From positions 2,194-21,590 of the forward strand of contig LCGX01000039.1 of the NCBI GenBank assembly GCA_001000035.1: 19,397 nt of DNA. Reading direction: 5' to 3'. Made by a program: the position numbers and the translations under genes. The notes under the pieces were generated by a model, which saw nothing but the letters and a program-made list of their open reading frames with translations, searched no databases and had not been told where the DNA came from. The stretch comes from Candidatus Nomurabacteria bacterium GW2011_GWF2_43_8 (GTDB taxonomy: Bacteria > Patescibacteriota > Minisyncoccia > Phycocordibacterales > UBA9973). The stretch's first letter is position 1, and every line of letters begins with the position of its first letter. Shown here piece by piece: positions 1-6,478 of the stretch.

Positions 1-129
1 GGCCACGCGCTCAATTTAGAGCACGTAGCCGACCCGAAAGCCATTATGTATGAGCTCAATCAGGGCAACAGTCAAACTCTGACTCCAGCCGATCTTGCGG
101 AACTAAAAGCAAAATGCGGAGCGGAATAG
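1..129 (+). CDS. C-terminal fragment of a matrixin-like zinc metalloprotease
   Basis: The reading frame is open from the first base and ends in TAG at 127-129, so only the last 42 residues are present. It begins GHALNLEH, which matches the second half of the metzincin zinc site (HExxHxxGxxH): two zinc-binding histidines six residues apart, with Asn where Gly is usual. It is followed by AIMYE, which fits the Met-turn of matrixins, and by LTPADLAELK, typical of the helix that closes the fold. The HE pair with the catalytic glutamate lies outside the window. These enzymes are usually exported peptidases. The gene converges on the DUF4382 gene with a 2-nt gap and no visible terminator. Confidence 0.72.
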   Translation, partial: GHALNLEHVADPKAIMYELNQGNSQTLTPADLAELKAKCGAE

Positions 130-131
130 AG

Positions 132-887
132 TTATTGAAGCAGGCCTTCCAGCTTGATGATACCGTTGCCGTCGATGTTTAATTTTTGGTTGCCGCTGAT
201 TTGGAAGTTAAGCTTAATAGTGCCGTCCACATCCATACCGACGGTATTTTGATCGTCGGAACGCCCGCCAGTTATCTTAACCGTGCTATCCACGCTCACG
301 CTTACATCCGCGCTGCTTCTTGTTTCAAATTTTACGACCGGGGCGAAGATATAGGACCCGTTGCCCGTCACGTGCAGCGACTTATCGGCCAGGAAGTCAA
401 AGTTCGCGCTTGAGGTTTCATTGGCATTTACCACCAGCCTGGTATTTATTTTAAGCTCACCAGAAGGCAGTTTTGCCTCTTTCACGGCGCCGGTTTTCGT
501 CTTGACGGAGATCGAATCAACCATCAGGCGAATCTGATCGTAAGTACCGGCCTTTATGTTCGCGTCGGCCAGAAGCTCGGATCTGTTTTCGGCGTTAAGC
601 ACGAGAAGATTGTAAACTCGCGGAGTGGTGGAAACAGTCATCCACCCGCTGGCGCTACTATGCACTTCGACGCTTTTTACCATCATGTTTATTTCGCTGA
701 TGGTGCTCAAGTTGGCGGCCGCATCAGTCACGGAAAAAACGACTCGTCCCTCCGCAACGGCCTGATTTTGATTTTGTTCCGACAAGGCCTCTTCACTGCC
801 GGGCGCGGAAGGCGTGCGGGTCAAGAGATATATTCCACCGATGACAAGCACCGCTACGACTATAATGATTCCTATTGTTTTATTCAT
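132..887 (-). CDS. DUF4382 domain protein, membrane-anchored
   Basis: A 251-residue protein. Residues 5-23 form a single hydrophobic N-terminal segment with few charges before it, so it is an exported protein held by an uncleaved anchor or signal peptide. From about residue 47 it shows the DUF4382 pattern: GRVVFSVTDAA, then a strand with VKSVEVH, then WMTVS, YNLLVLN and AGTYDQIRLMV. The domain is a beta-sandwich of unknown function found in secreted proteins. The C-terminal part (about 190-251) is rich in beta-type residues and Asp/Asn/Gly. The ATG at 887 lies 9 nt from a TATAAT on the same strand, which gives a leader of only about 3 nt. Function unknown. Confidence 0.8.
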   Translation of the reverse strand: MNKTIGIIIVVAVLVIGGIYLLTRTPSAPGSEEALSEQNQNQAVAEGRVVFSVTDAAANLSTISEINMMVKSVEVHSSASGWMTVSTTPRVYNLLVLNAENRSELLADANIKAGTYDQIRLMVDSISVKTKTGAVKEAKLPSGELKINTRLVVNANETSSANFDFLADKSLHVTGNGSYIFAPVVKFETRSSADVSVSVDSTVKITGGRSDDQNTVGMDVDGTIKLNFQISGNQKLNIDGNGIIKLEGLLQ

Positions 888-896
888 GGTAAATAA

Positions 897-902
897 ATTA
901 TA
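897..902 (-). promoter_or_regulatory. -10 box of the DUF4382 gene
   Basis: TATAAT read on the minus strand, ending 9 nt before the ATG. The predicted transcription start is about 890, giving a very short leader without a Shine-Dalgarno. No convincing -35 box was seen. Confidence 0.5.
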
Positions 903-918
903 TGGCTAATAATTCAAA

Positions 919-957
919 TGTCTCTCGACAGGGAGACACGAAGCGGCTATCTGCCGC
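919..957. other. Two adjacent small hairpins between divergent genes
   Basis: TGTCTC (919-924) pairs with GAGACA (933-938), and GCGGC (943-947) pairs with GCCGC (953-957). No U-tract follows on either strand, so these are not standard terminators. They lie between the divergent promoters of the DUF4382 and SanA-like genes. Role unknown. Confidence 0.35.
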
Positions 958-1028
958 ATCACTGGTAAAGACGTATAATAAATATGTTTGTTACATGAAA
1001 AAGCGGTCATTGGTTGGCGATATTTTGA

Positions 1029-1041
1029 TATAATGTATAAT
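1029..1041 (+). promoter_or_regulatory. Double -10 region of the SanA-like gene
   Basis: Two TATAAT boxes lie end to end (1029-1034 with an extended TGA before it, and 1036-1041). TTGGCG at 1014-1019 could be a -35 for the second, with a 16-nt spacer. The second box places the transcription start on the A of the ATG at 1048, so the mRNA would be leaderless. Confidence 0.6.
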
Positions 1042-1047
1042 TATTTG

Positions 1048-1707
1048 ATGAGATTAAGGAAGTTAAAACGCTTTTCAATTTTTTTTATCCGGGGCGTTCT
1101 GGCGCTCGTCGCCCTTATTGTTTTGACCAACCTGGTCATCTTTTTCGAAGCCCGGCCTTATATTTACAAAAATGTAAAAGACGTTCCGGAAACGCAAACC
1201 GTCCTCATTCCCGGCGCGGCGGTTTTTGAAAGCGGCGCGCTTTCCGATGTTTTTGAAAATCGCGTGGATAAGGCCATTGAACTATACCGGGCGGAAAAAG
1301 TTTCCAAAATTCTGGTCTCGGGCGACAACAGCACCGTCTCGCACAACGAAGTGAAACCGGTTCGTCACTATCTTTTAGAAAAGGGCATACCGGACGAAGA
1401 CATCTTCCTCGATCACGCCGGTTTCGACACTTACAGCACGATGTACCGCGCGCGAGATGTTTTCCAGGTAGGCTCCGCTATCATTTCGACCCAGTCCTTT
1501 CATCTGCCCCGCGCCATTTTCCTTGCCCGGCGCTTGGGCATCGATGCTCACGGTATCGAAGCCGGCGACGGGAACCATCTTTTCGGGAGCTATGTCCGCG
1601 AAATTTTTGCCAATGAGAAAGCGGTGTTCAACCTTTTTTTAAATCGCCAGCCCAAGTTCTTGGGAGACGTCATCCCGATTACCGGCGACGGGAGAAATTA
1701 TCCATAA
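1048..1707 (+). CDS. SanA/YdcF-like DUF218 family membrane protein
   Basis: A 219-residue protein starting at the ATG at 1048; an upstream in-frame TTG at 988 is rejected because the promoter lies inside that extension. Residues about 10-34 form one membrane anchor after a basic N-terminus (RLRKLKRF). The DUF218 fold follows: VLIPGAAVFESGALSDVF, then RVDKAIELYRAEKVSKILVSGDN, then EVKPVRHYLLEKGIPDEDIFLDHAGFDTYSTMYRA, then STQSFHLPRAIFLARRLGID. These blocks match the SanA/YdcF family, which includes E. coli SanA, linked to envelope barrier function and vancomycin sensitivity. The catalytic role of the family is not settled. The short length and single anchor favour SanA over the longer YdcF-type proteins. 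Confidence 0.82.
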   Translation: MRLRKLKRFSIFFIRGVLALVALIVLTNLVIFFEARPYIYKNVKDVPETQTVLIPGAAVFESGALSDVFENRVDKAIELYRAEKVSKILVSGDNSTVSHNEVKPVRHYLLEKGIPDEDIFLDHAGFDTYSTMYRARDVFQVGSAIISTQSFHLPRAIFLARRLGIDAHGIEAGDGNHLFGSYVREIFANEKAVFNLFLNRQPKFLGDVIPITGDGRNYP

Positions 1708-1775
1708 ATAAACGGCAATTCCGGTCTCATTTGCAAGTTATCCGCCAACCGGTAGATATTTTTACGAAATAAGTT

Positions 1776-1781
1776 TATAAT
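1776..1781 (+). promoter_or_regulatory. -10 box for the YggT-lmo0937 operon
   Basis: TATAAT is followed 5 nt later by ATTATTAACC, close to the ATTAnTAA start seen after other promoters here. The leader to the ATG at 1828 is about 40 nt, all AT-rich, without a Shine-Dalgarno. No clear -35 box. Confidence 0.5.
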
Positions 1782-1827
1782 CAAGTATTATTAACCTAAC
1801 TTATTATTAATCTAATTATTAAAATAT

Positions 1828-2184
1828 ATGGATTCATTTAATTCTCCGACGACAAAACCGCTTTATCGTGGCACACAAATCGTTTGGTACATTCTCGGCG
1901 TTCTAGAAGTACTATTGGCTTTTCGTTTCGTTTTAAAATTGTTGGGCGCGAATCCCGGTGCAGGATTCACGAACTTCATTTATAAAGTGACCTATATTTT
2001 TGCATCTCCGTTTTTGAGCGTATTTAAGGTTTCTCAGGTCGAAGGTAGCATTTTTGAGTGGACGACGTTACTGGCCATGCTCGTTTATTGGCTAATTGCT
2101 TATGGTATTATCAAACTATTTCTCATGGGCAAGACTGTTTCTACTCCGGAAGCTGCTGTTAAATTAGAAAATCAGGAAAAGTAA
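1828..2184 (+). CDS. YggT family membrane protein
   Basis: A 118-residue protein with the features of half of a YggT protein. A hydrophobic segment at about 17-41 contains LEVLLAFRFVLKLLGANPG, the hallmark of the family; then FTNFIYKVTYIFASPFLSVF; then a second hydrophobic segment (about 80-102). Classical YggT carries this unit twice, while CPR and Gram-positive versions often carry one. Proposed roles for the family include ion homeostasis and cell-division-linked functions; none can be assigned here. It is followed after 10 nt by a 50-residue membrane protein, and the pair probably forms an operon ending at the terminator at 2365-2391. The start is the only ATG that keeps the whole domain, in the context ATTAAAATATATG. 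Confidence 0.85.
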   Translation: MDSFNSPTTKPLYRGTQIVWYILGVLEVLLAFRFVLKLLGANPGAGFTNFIYKVTYIFASPFLSVFKVSQVEGSIFEWTTLLAMLVYWLIAYGIIKLFLMGKTVSTPEAAVKLENQEK

Positions 2185-2194
2185 AATAAATTAT

Positions 2195-2347
2195 ATGCTT
2201 ACAACAATTGCAGTTATTTTGGTGGTTTTATGGCTCTTGGGTTTTATGGGTTTCCATGTTTTGGGAGGGTTTATTCATGTCCTTCTCGTAATCGCCGTCA
2301 TCTTGTTTTTGATTCGCGTTATTCAAGGAAGAAATCCGTTGAAATAA
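2195..2347 (+). CDS. lmo0937-like (DUF5670) small membrane protein
   Basis: A 50-residue protein: MLTTIAVILVVLWLLGF, then a short turn, then GGFIHVLLVIAVILFL and a basic end (RVIQGRNPLK). Two hydrophobic helices, a GGFIHxLL(V/I)IA block in the middle and RxxQGRxP at the C-terminus match the lmo0937/DUF5670 family, common in Firmicutes and environmental bacteria and sometimes stress-linked. The molecular function is unknown. It starts 10 nt after the YggT gene and ends 18 nt before an intrinsic terminator, so it is the last gene of the operon. Confidence 0.8.
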   Translation: MLTTIAVILVVLWLLGFMGFHVLGGFIHVLLVIAVILFLIRVIQGRNPLK

Positions 2348-2364
2348 ACTCCAAACTATATCGA

Positions 2365-2391
2365 CAAAAACGCCCCTCGGAGTGTTTTTGT
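2365..2391 (+). terminator. Intrinsic terminator after the YggT operon
   Basis: CAAAAACGC at the left arm pairs with GTGTTTTTG at the right arm (one G-U pair) around a short C/G-rich loop. The right arm itself supplies the U-tract. Confidence 0.65.
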
Positions 2392-2397
2392 TTGTGC

Positions 2398-2403
2398 TAT
2401 AAT
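2398..2403 (+). promoter_or_regulatory. Extended -10 promoter of the 2456 gene
   Basis: TGC-TATAAT, then TAAGGC and the predicted start A at 2410 in ATTACTAATAA. It begins directly after the preceding terminator. The leader to the ATG is 46 nt and contains the hairpin at 2421-2437. Confidence 0.65.
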
Positions 2404-2420
2404 TAAGGCATTACTAATAA

Positions 2421-2437
2421 CCCGCGCCTCGGGCGGG
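2421..2437 (+). other. GC-rich hairpin in a 5' leader
   Basis: CCCGC (2421-2425) pairs with GCGGG (2433-2437) around a 7-nt loop. It stands out in an otherwise AT-rich leader, 11 nt after the predicted transcription start. No ribosome-binding site is hidden in it and no U-tract follows. Confidence 0.4.
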
Positions 2438-2455
2438 GTAAACTTATTTTTTATC

Positions 2456-2827
2456 ATGGACACAACACTATTGGTCGCGAAAGTACTGGGAGTCTACCTA
2501 GTAGTCAGCGGCTTGTTTCTTCTTATTAAGGGCAAAACGGTTCCGCATTTGCTCAAAGATTTTTTTGAGCACCCGGCCGTCGTGTATTTAACCGGCGCAA
2601 TTTTGATTTTTCTGTCCTCGATGTATCTTATTCAATACAACGTCTGGGACGGCACTTGGCATACGCTGGTGACGCTTTTTGTCTGGATTGTTTTGCTGAA
2701 AGGCGTGACTTATATTTTGTTTCCGCAAGCGCTCAGCGAACTGGCGGTGAAAAGATTTAAGAATTCCTTCAGCGCTTACGGCGTGATTGCCGTCATCGCC
2801 GGCCTGCATCTGTTTTTTCTGAACTAA
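2456..2827 (+). CDS. Four-helix membrane protein of unknown function
   Basis: A 123-residue, very hydrophobic protein with about four membrane helices (roughly residues 5-24, 40-60, 68-87, 104-122). The loop after helix 1 is KGKTVPHLLKDFFEHPAVVY, and helix 2 is followed by NVWDGTWH. This arrangement resembles small uncharacterised integral membrane proteins common in Parcubacteria; I cannot name a family with confidence. It has its own promoter with a 46-nt leader. The next gene (2875) is another small membrane protein, separated by 47 nt that hold a possible TTATAA -10 near 2847. No enzyme motif is visible. Confidence 0.75.
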   Translation: MDTTLLVAKVLGVYLVVSGLFLLIKGKTVPHLLKDFFEHPAVVYLTGAILIFLSSMYLIQYNVWDGTWHTLVTLFVWIVLLKGVTYILFPQALSELAVKRFKNSFSAYGVIAVIAGLHLFFLN

Positions 2828-2874
2828 ATTTATTAAAAAGGTCTCATTATAAGTTAATTGTTTTATTAAAATAT

Positions 2875-3246
2875 ATGAATTGGAAAAAAGCGTTGGGGTT
2901 CGGGGTTTTGATTTGGATTGTGATTTTTGTTTTGGCCTCCGCCTTTATGGCTTACGGCTTGGAATCAGGCACGCTCTTTAACGTATTGCTGACGATTCTC
3001 TGTCTGATTTCCATTTATATTGTTGCCAGATACATTGCTCCGGCAAGTTATGGCATCGCTTTGCAATACGGTTTGGCGTTTGCGGTTATTGGTATTGTTT
3101 TGGATTACCTAATTACCGCAAAATTTGCCCCATATATTTTCAGCTCGGTCTACTATTGGGTAGGGTATGTGCTGTCGGTTTTTGTTCCGCTCTTGGCTGT
3201 CAAGAAGACGATGGTTCAGGCGCAGCCCTCACAGCCCCAGCAATAA
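2875..3246 (+). CDS. Four-helix membrane protein of unknown function
   Basis: A 123-residue protein with four predicted membrane helices (about 7-28, 34-52, 58-80, 90-109) and a short polar tail rich in Gln and Pro (QAQPSQPQQ). The first residues, MNWKKALGFGVLIWIVIF, fit an inward N-terminus with positive charges. No conserved catalytic or transport motif is recognised. The start context ATTAAAATATATG is the same as that of the YggT gene, which supports this ATG. It probably encodes a small structural or regulatory membrane protein; the family was not identified. Confidence 0.72.
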   Translation: MNWKKALGFGVLIWIVIFVLASAFMAYGLESGTLFNVLLTILCLISIYIVARYIAPASYGIALQYGLAFAVIGIVLDYLITAKFAPYIFSSVYYWVGYVLSVFVPLLAVKKTMVQAQPSQPQQ

Positions 3247-3300
3247 AATTTTTTTTGGTTTTATGTGTCATAAAGCGCGGGTTGGTTCGTCTCCATAATC

Positions 3301-3753
3301 ATGCAAGAAAAAAACAAAATGGTTGTATGGATAATAGTCGGAGCAGTGGTTTTGGCGGCGCTGGGGCTTTGGCTGTACTGGTCCCAAAAGCCCTCGGCCG
3401 AAACTCCTCTTTTTGTCAGCAATTTTGAAGAATGCGCGGCGGCGGGATATTCGGTGATGGAAAGTTACCCGCGCCAGTGCCGGGCGCCGGACGGCACTCT
3501 CTATACGGAAGAAACAGGAAATGACGATGGGGAAGTAAAAGCTGTCGCCACGGGCGGGTGCTTTATCGGCGGGTGCAGTTCGCAAATTTGTTCCGATGTT
3601 CCGGATGCTGTTTCCACCTGCGAGTACCGCTCGGAGTATGCCTGCTATGGGAACGCAAGGTGTGGGCGCCAGGCAAACGGAGAATGCGGGTGGATAGAGA
3701 CGCCGGAGCTTCTCCAGTGCCTTAGTTTTGACTGGGATTCGCTTTCAAAATAA
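3301..3753 (+). CDS. Anchored eight-cysteine-cluster domain protein
   Basis: A 150-residue protein. Residues 8-26 are a membrane anchor or signal segment. At about 40-70 there is an ECAAAGYSVMESYPRQCR motif followed by PDGTLYTEE, a short cysteine-paired module often found next to exported domains in Parcubacteria. Residues about 85-142 hold exactly eight cysteines in the order GGC, GGC, QIC, STC, YAC, ARC, GEC, LQC, with CEYRSEYACY and CGWIETPELLQC. This matches the eight-cysteine-cluster domain defined in NCBI protein families, whose function is unknown. The cysteines are probably disulphide-bonded outside the cell. The gene stands alone, 54 nt after its neighbour and 38 nt before the DUF167 gene. 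Confidence 0.82.
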   Translation: MQEKNKMVVWIIVGAVVLAALGLWLYWSQKPSAETPLFVSNFEECAAAGYSVMESYPRQCRAPDGTLYTEETGNDDGEVKAVATGGCFIGGCSSQICSDVPDAVSTCEYRSEYACYGNARCGRQANGECGWIETPELLQCLSFDWDSLSK

Positions 3754-3779
3754 CTCCGCAAAATTTTTCTTCAGCATGC

Positions 3780-3785
3780 TAAAAT
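3780..3785 (+). promoter_or_regulatory. Extended -10 of the DUF167 operon, leaderless
   Basis: TGC-TAAAAT ends 6 nt before the ATG, so the predicted transcription start coincides with the A of the start codon at 3792. Confidence 0.6.
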
Positions 3786-3791
3786 AAAAGG

Positions 3792-4016
3792 ATGCGGTAC
3801 TTGCATGTCAAAGTTTCGGCCGGCGCGCGCCGAGAATCTTTCAAGCAAAAATCGGAAGATCATTTTGAAATTTCCGTCCGCGAAAAAGCGGAGCGTAATT
3901 TAGCCAACGCCCGCGTTTTGGAGCTCGTAGCGAGCCATTTCAAAGTTTCGGTAAATAAAGTAAGAATAGTTAATGGGCATCATCATCCGAGTAAATTATT
4001 AGTAGTTGAGAATTAA
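3792..4016 (+). CDS. DUF167/YggU family protein
   Basis: A 74-residue protein covering the whole DUF167 domain: LHVKVSAGARRESFKQKSEDH, then FEISVREKAERNLANARVLELVA, then a C-terminal strand with VRIVNGHHHPSKLLVVE. The Asn-Ala pair in the central helix (N-xAN) and the basic loop before the final strand are the family signature. Family members (YggU) have a known small alpha/beta fold without a firmly established function. It is transcribed from a leaderless promoter and followed after 6 nt by the 72-residue gene at 4023, so the two are probably co-transcribed. Confidence 0.85.
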   Translation: MRYLHVKVSAGARRESFKQKSEDHFEISVREKAERNLANARVLELVASHFKVSVNKVRIVNGHHHPSKLLVVEN

Positions 4017-4022
4017 ACCAAG

Positions 4023-4241
4023 ATGGGATTCCAAGATTTTTTAATTAAAAAAATGCTCCGCACGCGAGGCGTGCCGGAAGCGCAGATAGAAATGTTTGTA
4101 AAAATGATTGAAAAAAACCCCGAGCTTTTTAAAACTATCGCCGCCGAAACGAAAGCCAAAATGGATGCTGGCATGGACCAAATGGCCGCCGGCATGCAAG
4201 TCATGAAAAAATACGAAACAGAATTGAAGAAATTAATATAA
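4023..4241 (+). CDS. Small helical protein, unknown function; 3' end is duplicated downstream
   Basis: A 72-residue, almost entirely helical, charged protein (MGFQDFLIKKMLRTRGVPEAQIEMFVKMI, then KNPELFKTIAAETKAKMDAG, then a Met-rich stretch and KKYETELKKLI). No cysteine and no membrane segment. The family was not recognised. It starts 6 nt after the DUF167 gene, with no ribosome-binding site. Its last eleven codons and stop recur at 6382-6417, on the other side of the SPFH segment, with four base changes that are all synonymous. That suggests the segment between the two copies was inserted at the 3' end of this gene. Confidence 0.72.
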   Translation: MGFQDFLIKKMLRTRGVPEAQIEMFVKMIEKNPELFKTIAAETKAKMDAGMDQMAAGMQVMKKYETELKKLI

Positions 4242-4275
4242 GAAAAAATTTTAAAAGTTGGTATAGAAATGAAAT

Positions 4276-4299
4276 GGGCCAGCGATTTCGCGCTGGCCC
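4276..4299 (-). terminator. Strong hairpin downstream of the SPFH gene
   Basis: GGGCCAGCG (4276-4284) pairs perfectly with CGCTGGCCC (4291-4299) around a 6-nt loop. Read on the minus strand it lies after the SPFH stop codon and is followed by a moderately T-rich run (ATTTCATTTCTAT). It is therefore best read as the terminator of that gene, although the T-tract is weak. The rest of 4242-4394 shows no gene. Confidence 0.5.
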
Positions 4300-4394
4300 G
4301 GTCGGGAGCTGAGTCCGTAACACTCAAACTCGATTGATGTTCACGTGGTTACAGCACGTTTAGTTTCGATTTGAAAGAACTGCTTGTTGCTACT

Positions 4395-6195
4395 TCAGGC
4401 CTTTGGCTCCTCGATGGCGGTATTGGCCTCATTCTGGCGCTTCGTCGCCATGTCCCTCAGCAGTCCCGCCATCAGGACCTGGACGATGCCGCTGTTCCCG
4501 CCTTCCGCACCACCACCGGCGATGATGTCGGGAACCAGCTTGAGTCCGCTGGCAGCCAGTGCCTTGCCGACTTCGATCAGAGCGAAGTTGCCCTGGCCGA
4601 CGGCGTTGGTCTTCAGCTGGATGACCTTCGCTTCGGCTTCGCCGACTGCCGTGATCCTCGTACCCTCGGCGTTGCCAGTCACAATCGTGGCCCTGGCTTC
4701 CGCCTCGGCGTTGATGATCCTGGACTGCGCGACGCCGTTCGCGTTGTTCACAGCGGCTTCGGCGTTGAACTTGGCGATCTCCACCGTGCGTTGAGACGAG
4801 ACGACGTTGGCTTGCGTGTCCGCGATGGCCTTGGCCTGCTCGAGCTCCTTGCGGGTCTCCTCCGCCGTCTTCTGGGTATCGAAGGTGACCTTCCTCTGCT
4901 CGGCGAGCTTCCGATCGGTAAGCGTCTTCATGAGCTCTTCGGGCGGAACGATGTCGCCGATGAGAGTGTCCACCGCGTTCACGTTGTAGTCCGTGAGACC
5001 GGCGGCGATTGCCGCCTTCGCTTCGTTCTGCCGTTCGCTGCGGTTCTTCAGGAAGTCGATGGCGTCAGACCTCTGCGCGGCGTTCCTGAAGTAGTTGCCG
5101 ATGGTCGGCTCGAGCACCTGAGTGACCAGGTTGCTCATGTTGCCGAACCTAGCGATGACCTTCGGCGCTTCATTCCTCGGGATGTGAATGATCTGGCTCA
5201 CGTCCAGGTTGAACTTGAAGCCGTCCGAAGAACGTACGGTGATGGTCGAAAGGTTCTTGTCGAGTTGGTGGGCCTCGGTCTTGCCGGTGGCCCAGTTCAG
5301 AACGACGTTGGCCGTCGGAACGCACTCCACCTTGTGGGTGTAGGGGTTGATGGCGTACTTGCCGGGGTCGAGCGGATCGACCCAGACGCCCTTCTGCCCC
5401 CTCGAGACGAGGTTGCCATGCTTGAACGCTTCTCCCGTCACGTCGTGCCCCTCGGCACCAACGAAGGCGATGACGACTCCGACGTTTGCGATCGGAACCG
5501 AAGTCATCTCCTTCATCTCCACCTTGGCGAACAGCGGGTTGATGAAGTACCGACCCGCGAGGATGACCTGCTCCTGCAGGCCCTTGAAGCCACCGGCGTT
5601 GATGAACGCTTGGGCGTCTTGGAAGGAGTTGTGCCCCTGCACTTCACGCCCGGCGATCTCGCCGGTCGGAAGCGGGGTGCCCTCCTTCGTCGTGACGATG
5701 CCGACCTGGTTGTCGGGGATGTCGAGGACAGGCATCAGGTCGACAGTGAAGAGAGCGGTGTTGATCCGGTAGGTCCCGGGGGGGATCACCGTGATCTGGG
5801 GTCCGCGCTCTCCGCCGTTTGTGAGGAAGGCCCGCGCACTCTCCCGCCGGAAGCGGAACGCCATCCCTTGCCTCGACGATGCCGATCGTGCCCTCCTCGA
5901 TCGTGATGAAACGAATGAGGTTTACCTCGTACTGCCAGAGCCAAATGCACCAGTGCAGTCCGGGTGCGAGCGTGTCGGCTTGGATGCCGGCCTCGCCGTT
6001 CAGAGCGATGATCTTGCCGTCGGGAAGCGTCCGGTTCTTGCCGAATAGGACGAACTTCTTCTTAACGACGGCGATCGAGTCCTCCGGCACCATGAGGGCA
6101 CCGAAGACACGAAAGGTCCACCTGTGCGCGATCAGCGCCACGAGTGCTAACACGATTGCCAGCACCCACCAGTACGAACTCAACATCCTTATCAT
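4395..6195 (-). pseudogene. SPFH/flotillin-like membrane protein, frameshifted
   Basis: Two overlapping minus-strand frames together give a flotillin-like protein of about 600 residues. Frame one (from ATG 6195) holds residues 1-119: an N-terminal membrane helix (about 10-23), then VPEDSIAVVKKKFVLFGKNR and IGIVEARDGVPLPAGE. Frame two covers the rest: the SPFH core, a long charged coiled-coil (AEETRKELEQAKAIADTQ onward) and a Gly-rich region before EEPKA. The switch lies at about 5838-5843. The protein contains an internal repeat: in the second copy, 14 residues separate PLPTGE from AQAFINAGG, whereas here PLPAGE runs straight into SARAFLTNGG. A deletion of 3n+2 bases (for example 38 or 41) is the simplest cause. 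Family members are membrane-domain scaffolds. An assembly error or two separate products (second ATG at 5864) remain possible. Confidence 0.75.
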
Positions 6196-6203
6196 TTCTT
6201 TTT

Positions 6204-6207
6204 CTCC
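6204..6207 (-). promoter_or_regulatory. Shine-Dalgarno of the SPFH gene
   Basis: GGAG on the minus strand, 8 nt before the ATG at 6195. It is notable because no other gene in this window has a well-placed Shine-Dalgarno. This supports the SPFH gene coming from another lineage. Confidence 0.6.
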
Positions 6208-6234
6208 GTTTTCTGCTAGAGGACCACGGTTCCC

Positions 6235-6286
6235 GTAGTCATAGCCAGAAAATGCCTAAAATTAAGCACCTTTTGGCTATGACTAC
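6235..6286. repeat. Perfect 13-bp inverted repeat near the right edge of the SPFH segment
   Basis: GTAGTCATAGCCA (6235-6247) is the exact reverse complement of TGGCTATGACTAC (6274-6286), with 26 nt between. On the plus strand it is followed by AGTTTTTGC, which gives a modest terminator look. On the minus strand it lies about 40 nt before the SPFH start and could be a regulatory or boundary structure. The rest of 6287-6374 is AT-rich with no supported gene. Confidence 0.5.
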
Positions 6287-6381
6287 AGTTTTTGCAAGTA
6301 GTTTTTTTAAAAGAACTTTTTGTGATAGTACTATATTATTATATATTTGTCAAACTAAAATTATCATCACCGAAATGATAA

Positions 6382-6417
6382 AAAAAATACGAAACAGAAT
6401 TAAAGAAGTTGATTTAA
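6382..6417 (+). pseudogene. Orphan 3' end of a homologue of the 4023-4241 gene
   Basis: The frame reads KKYETELKKLI followed by TAA, identical to the end of the 72-residue protein at 4023-4241. Four of the 36 bases differ (TTG/TTA, AAA/AAG, TTA/TTG, ATA/ATT) and all four are synonymous. A stop codon (6379-6381) lies immediately upstream in this frame, so only the 3' end survives. The purely synonymous differences mean the two copies diverged while under protein-level selection. One copy is therefore likely to have come from a related genome with the insert, rather than from a local duplication that drifted. Confidence 0.7.
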
Positions 6418-6433
6418 AAATTAGCAGGTATGC

Positions 6434-6439
6434 TATAAT
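6434..6439 (+). promoter_or_regulatory. Extended -10 promoter of the 6479 gene
   Basis: TGC-TATAAT followed by AAAAAC and a predicted start at A6446 (ATTAGCAGG). The leader is about 33 nt with no Shine-Dalgarno. Confidence 0.6.
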
Positions 6440-6478
6440 AAAAACATTAGCAGGTTATTAATTAAGCGATTAAAAAAC

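Larger units (their letters stand above)
4242..6381. mobile_element. Probable foreign insertion carrying the SPFH gene
   Basis: Three observations mark this segment as foreign. Two 60-nt blocks inside it (4741-4800 and 5041-5100) each contain 36 G or C, against 19 of 60 in the adjacent gene at 4081-4140. Its single gene has a clear Shine-Dalgarno, unlike its neighbours. It is bordered by the 36-nt repeats at 4206-4241 and 6382-6417, which encode the same peptide end. No integrase or transposase is present. The boundaries are inferred from the repeats, and the compositional change seems to begin near 4270 and end near 6240. Confidence 0.5.

Noticed and set aside
988..1047. Longer start (TTG at 988) for the SanA-like gene.
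   Set aside because: The double -10 region lies inside this extension, and the added residues precede the normal basic start of the membrane anchor.
4371..5906. A 511-codon open frame on the plus strand opposite the SPFH gene.
   Set aside because: It is a shadow of the GC-rich minus-strand gene. Its translation is Arg/Asp/Val/Leu-rich without any domain, while the minus strand encodes clear SPFH blocks.
6235..6286. Terminal inverted repeats of a transposon.
   Set aside because: The arms are only 26 nt apart and no transposase lies near. The structure is a hairpin, not the ends of an element.
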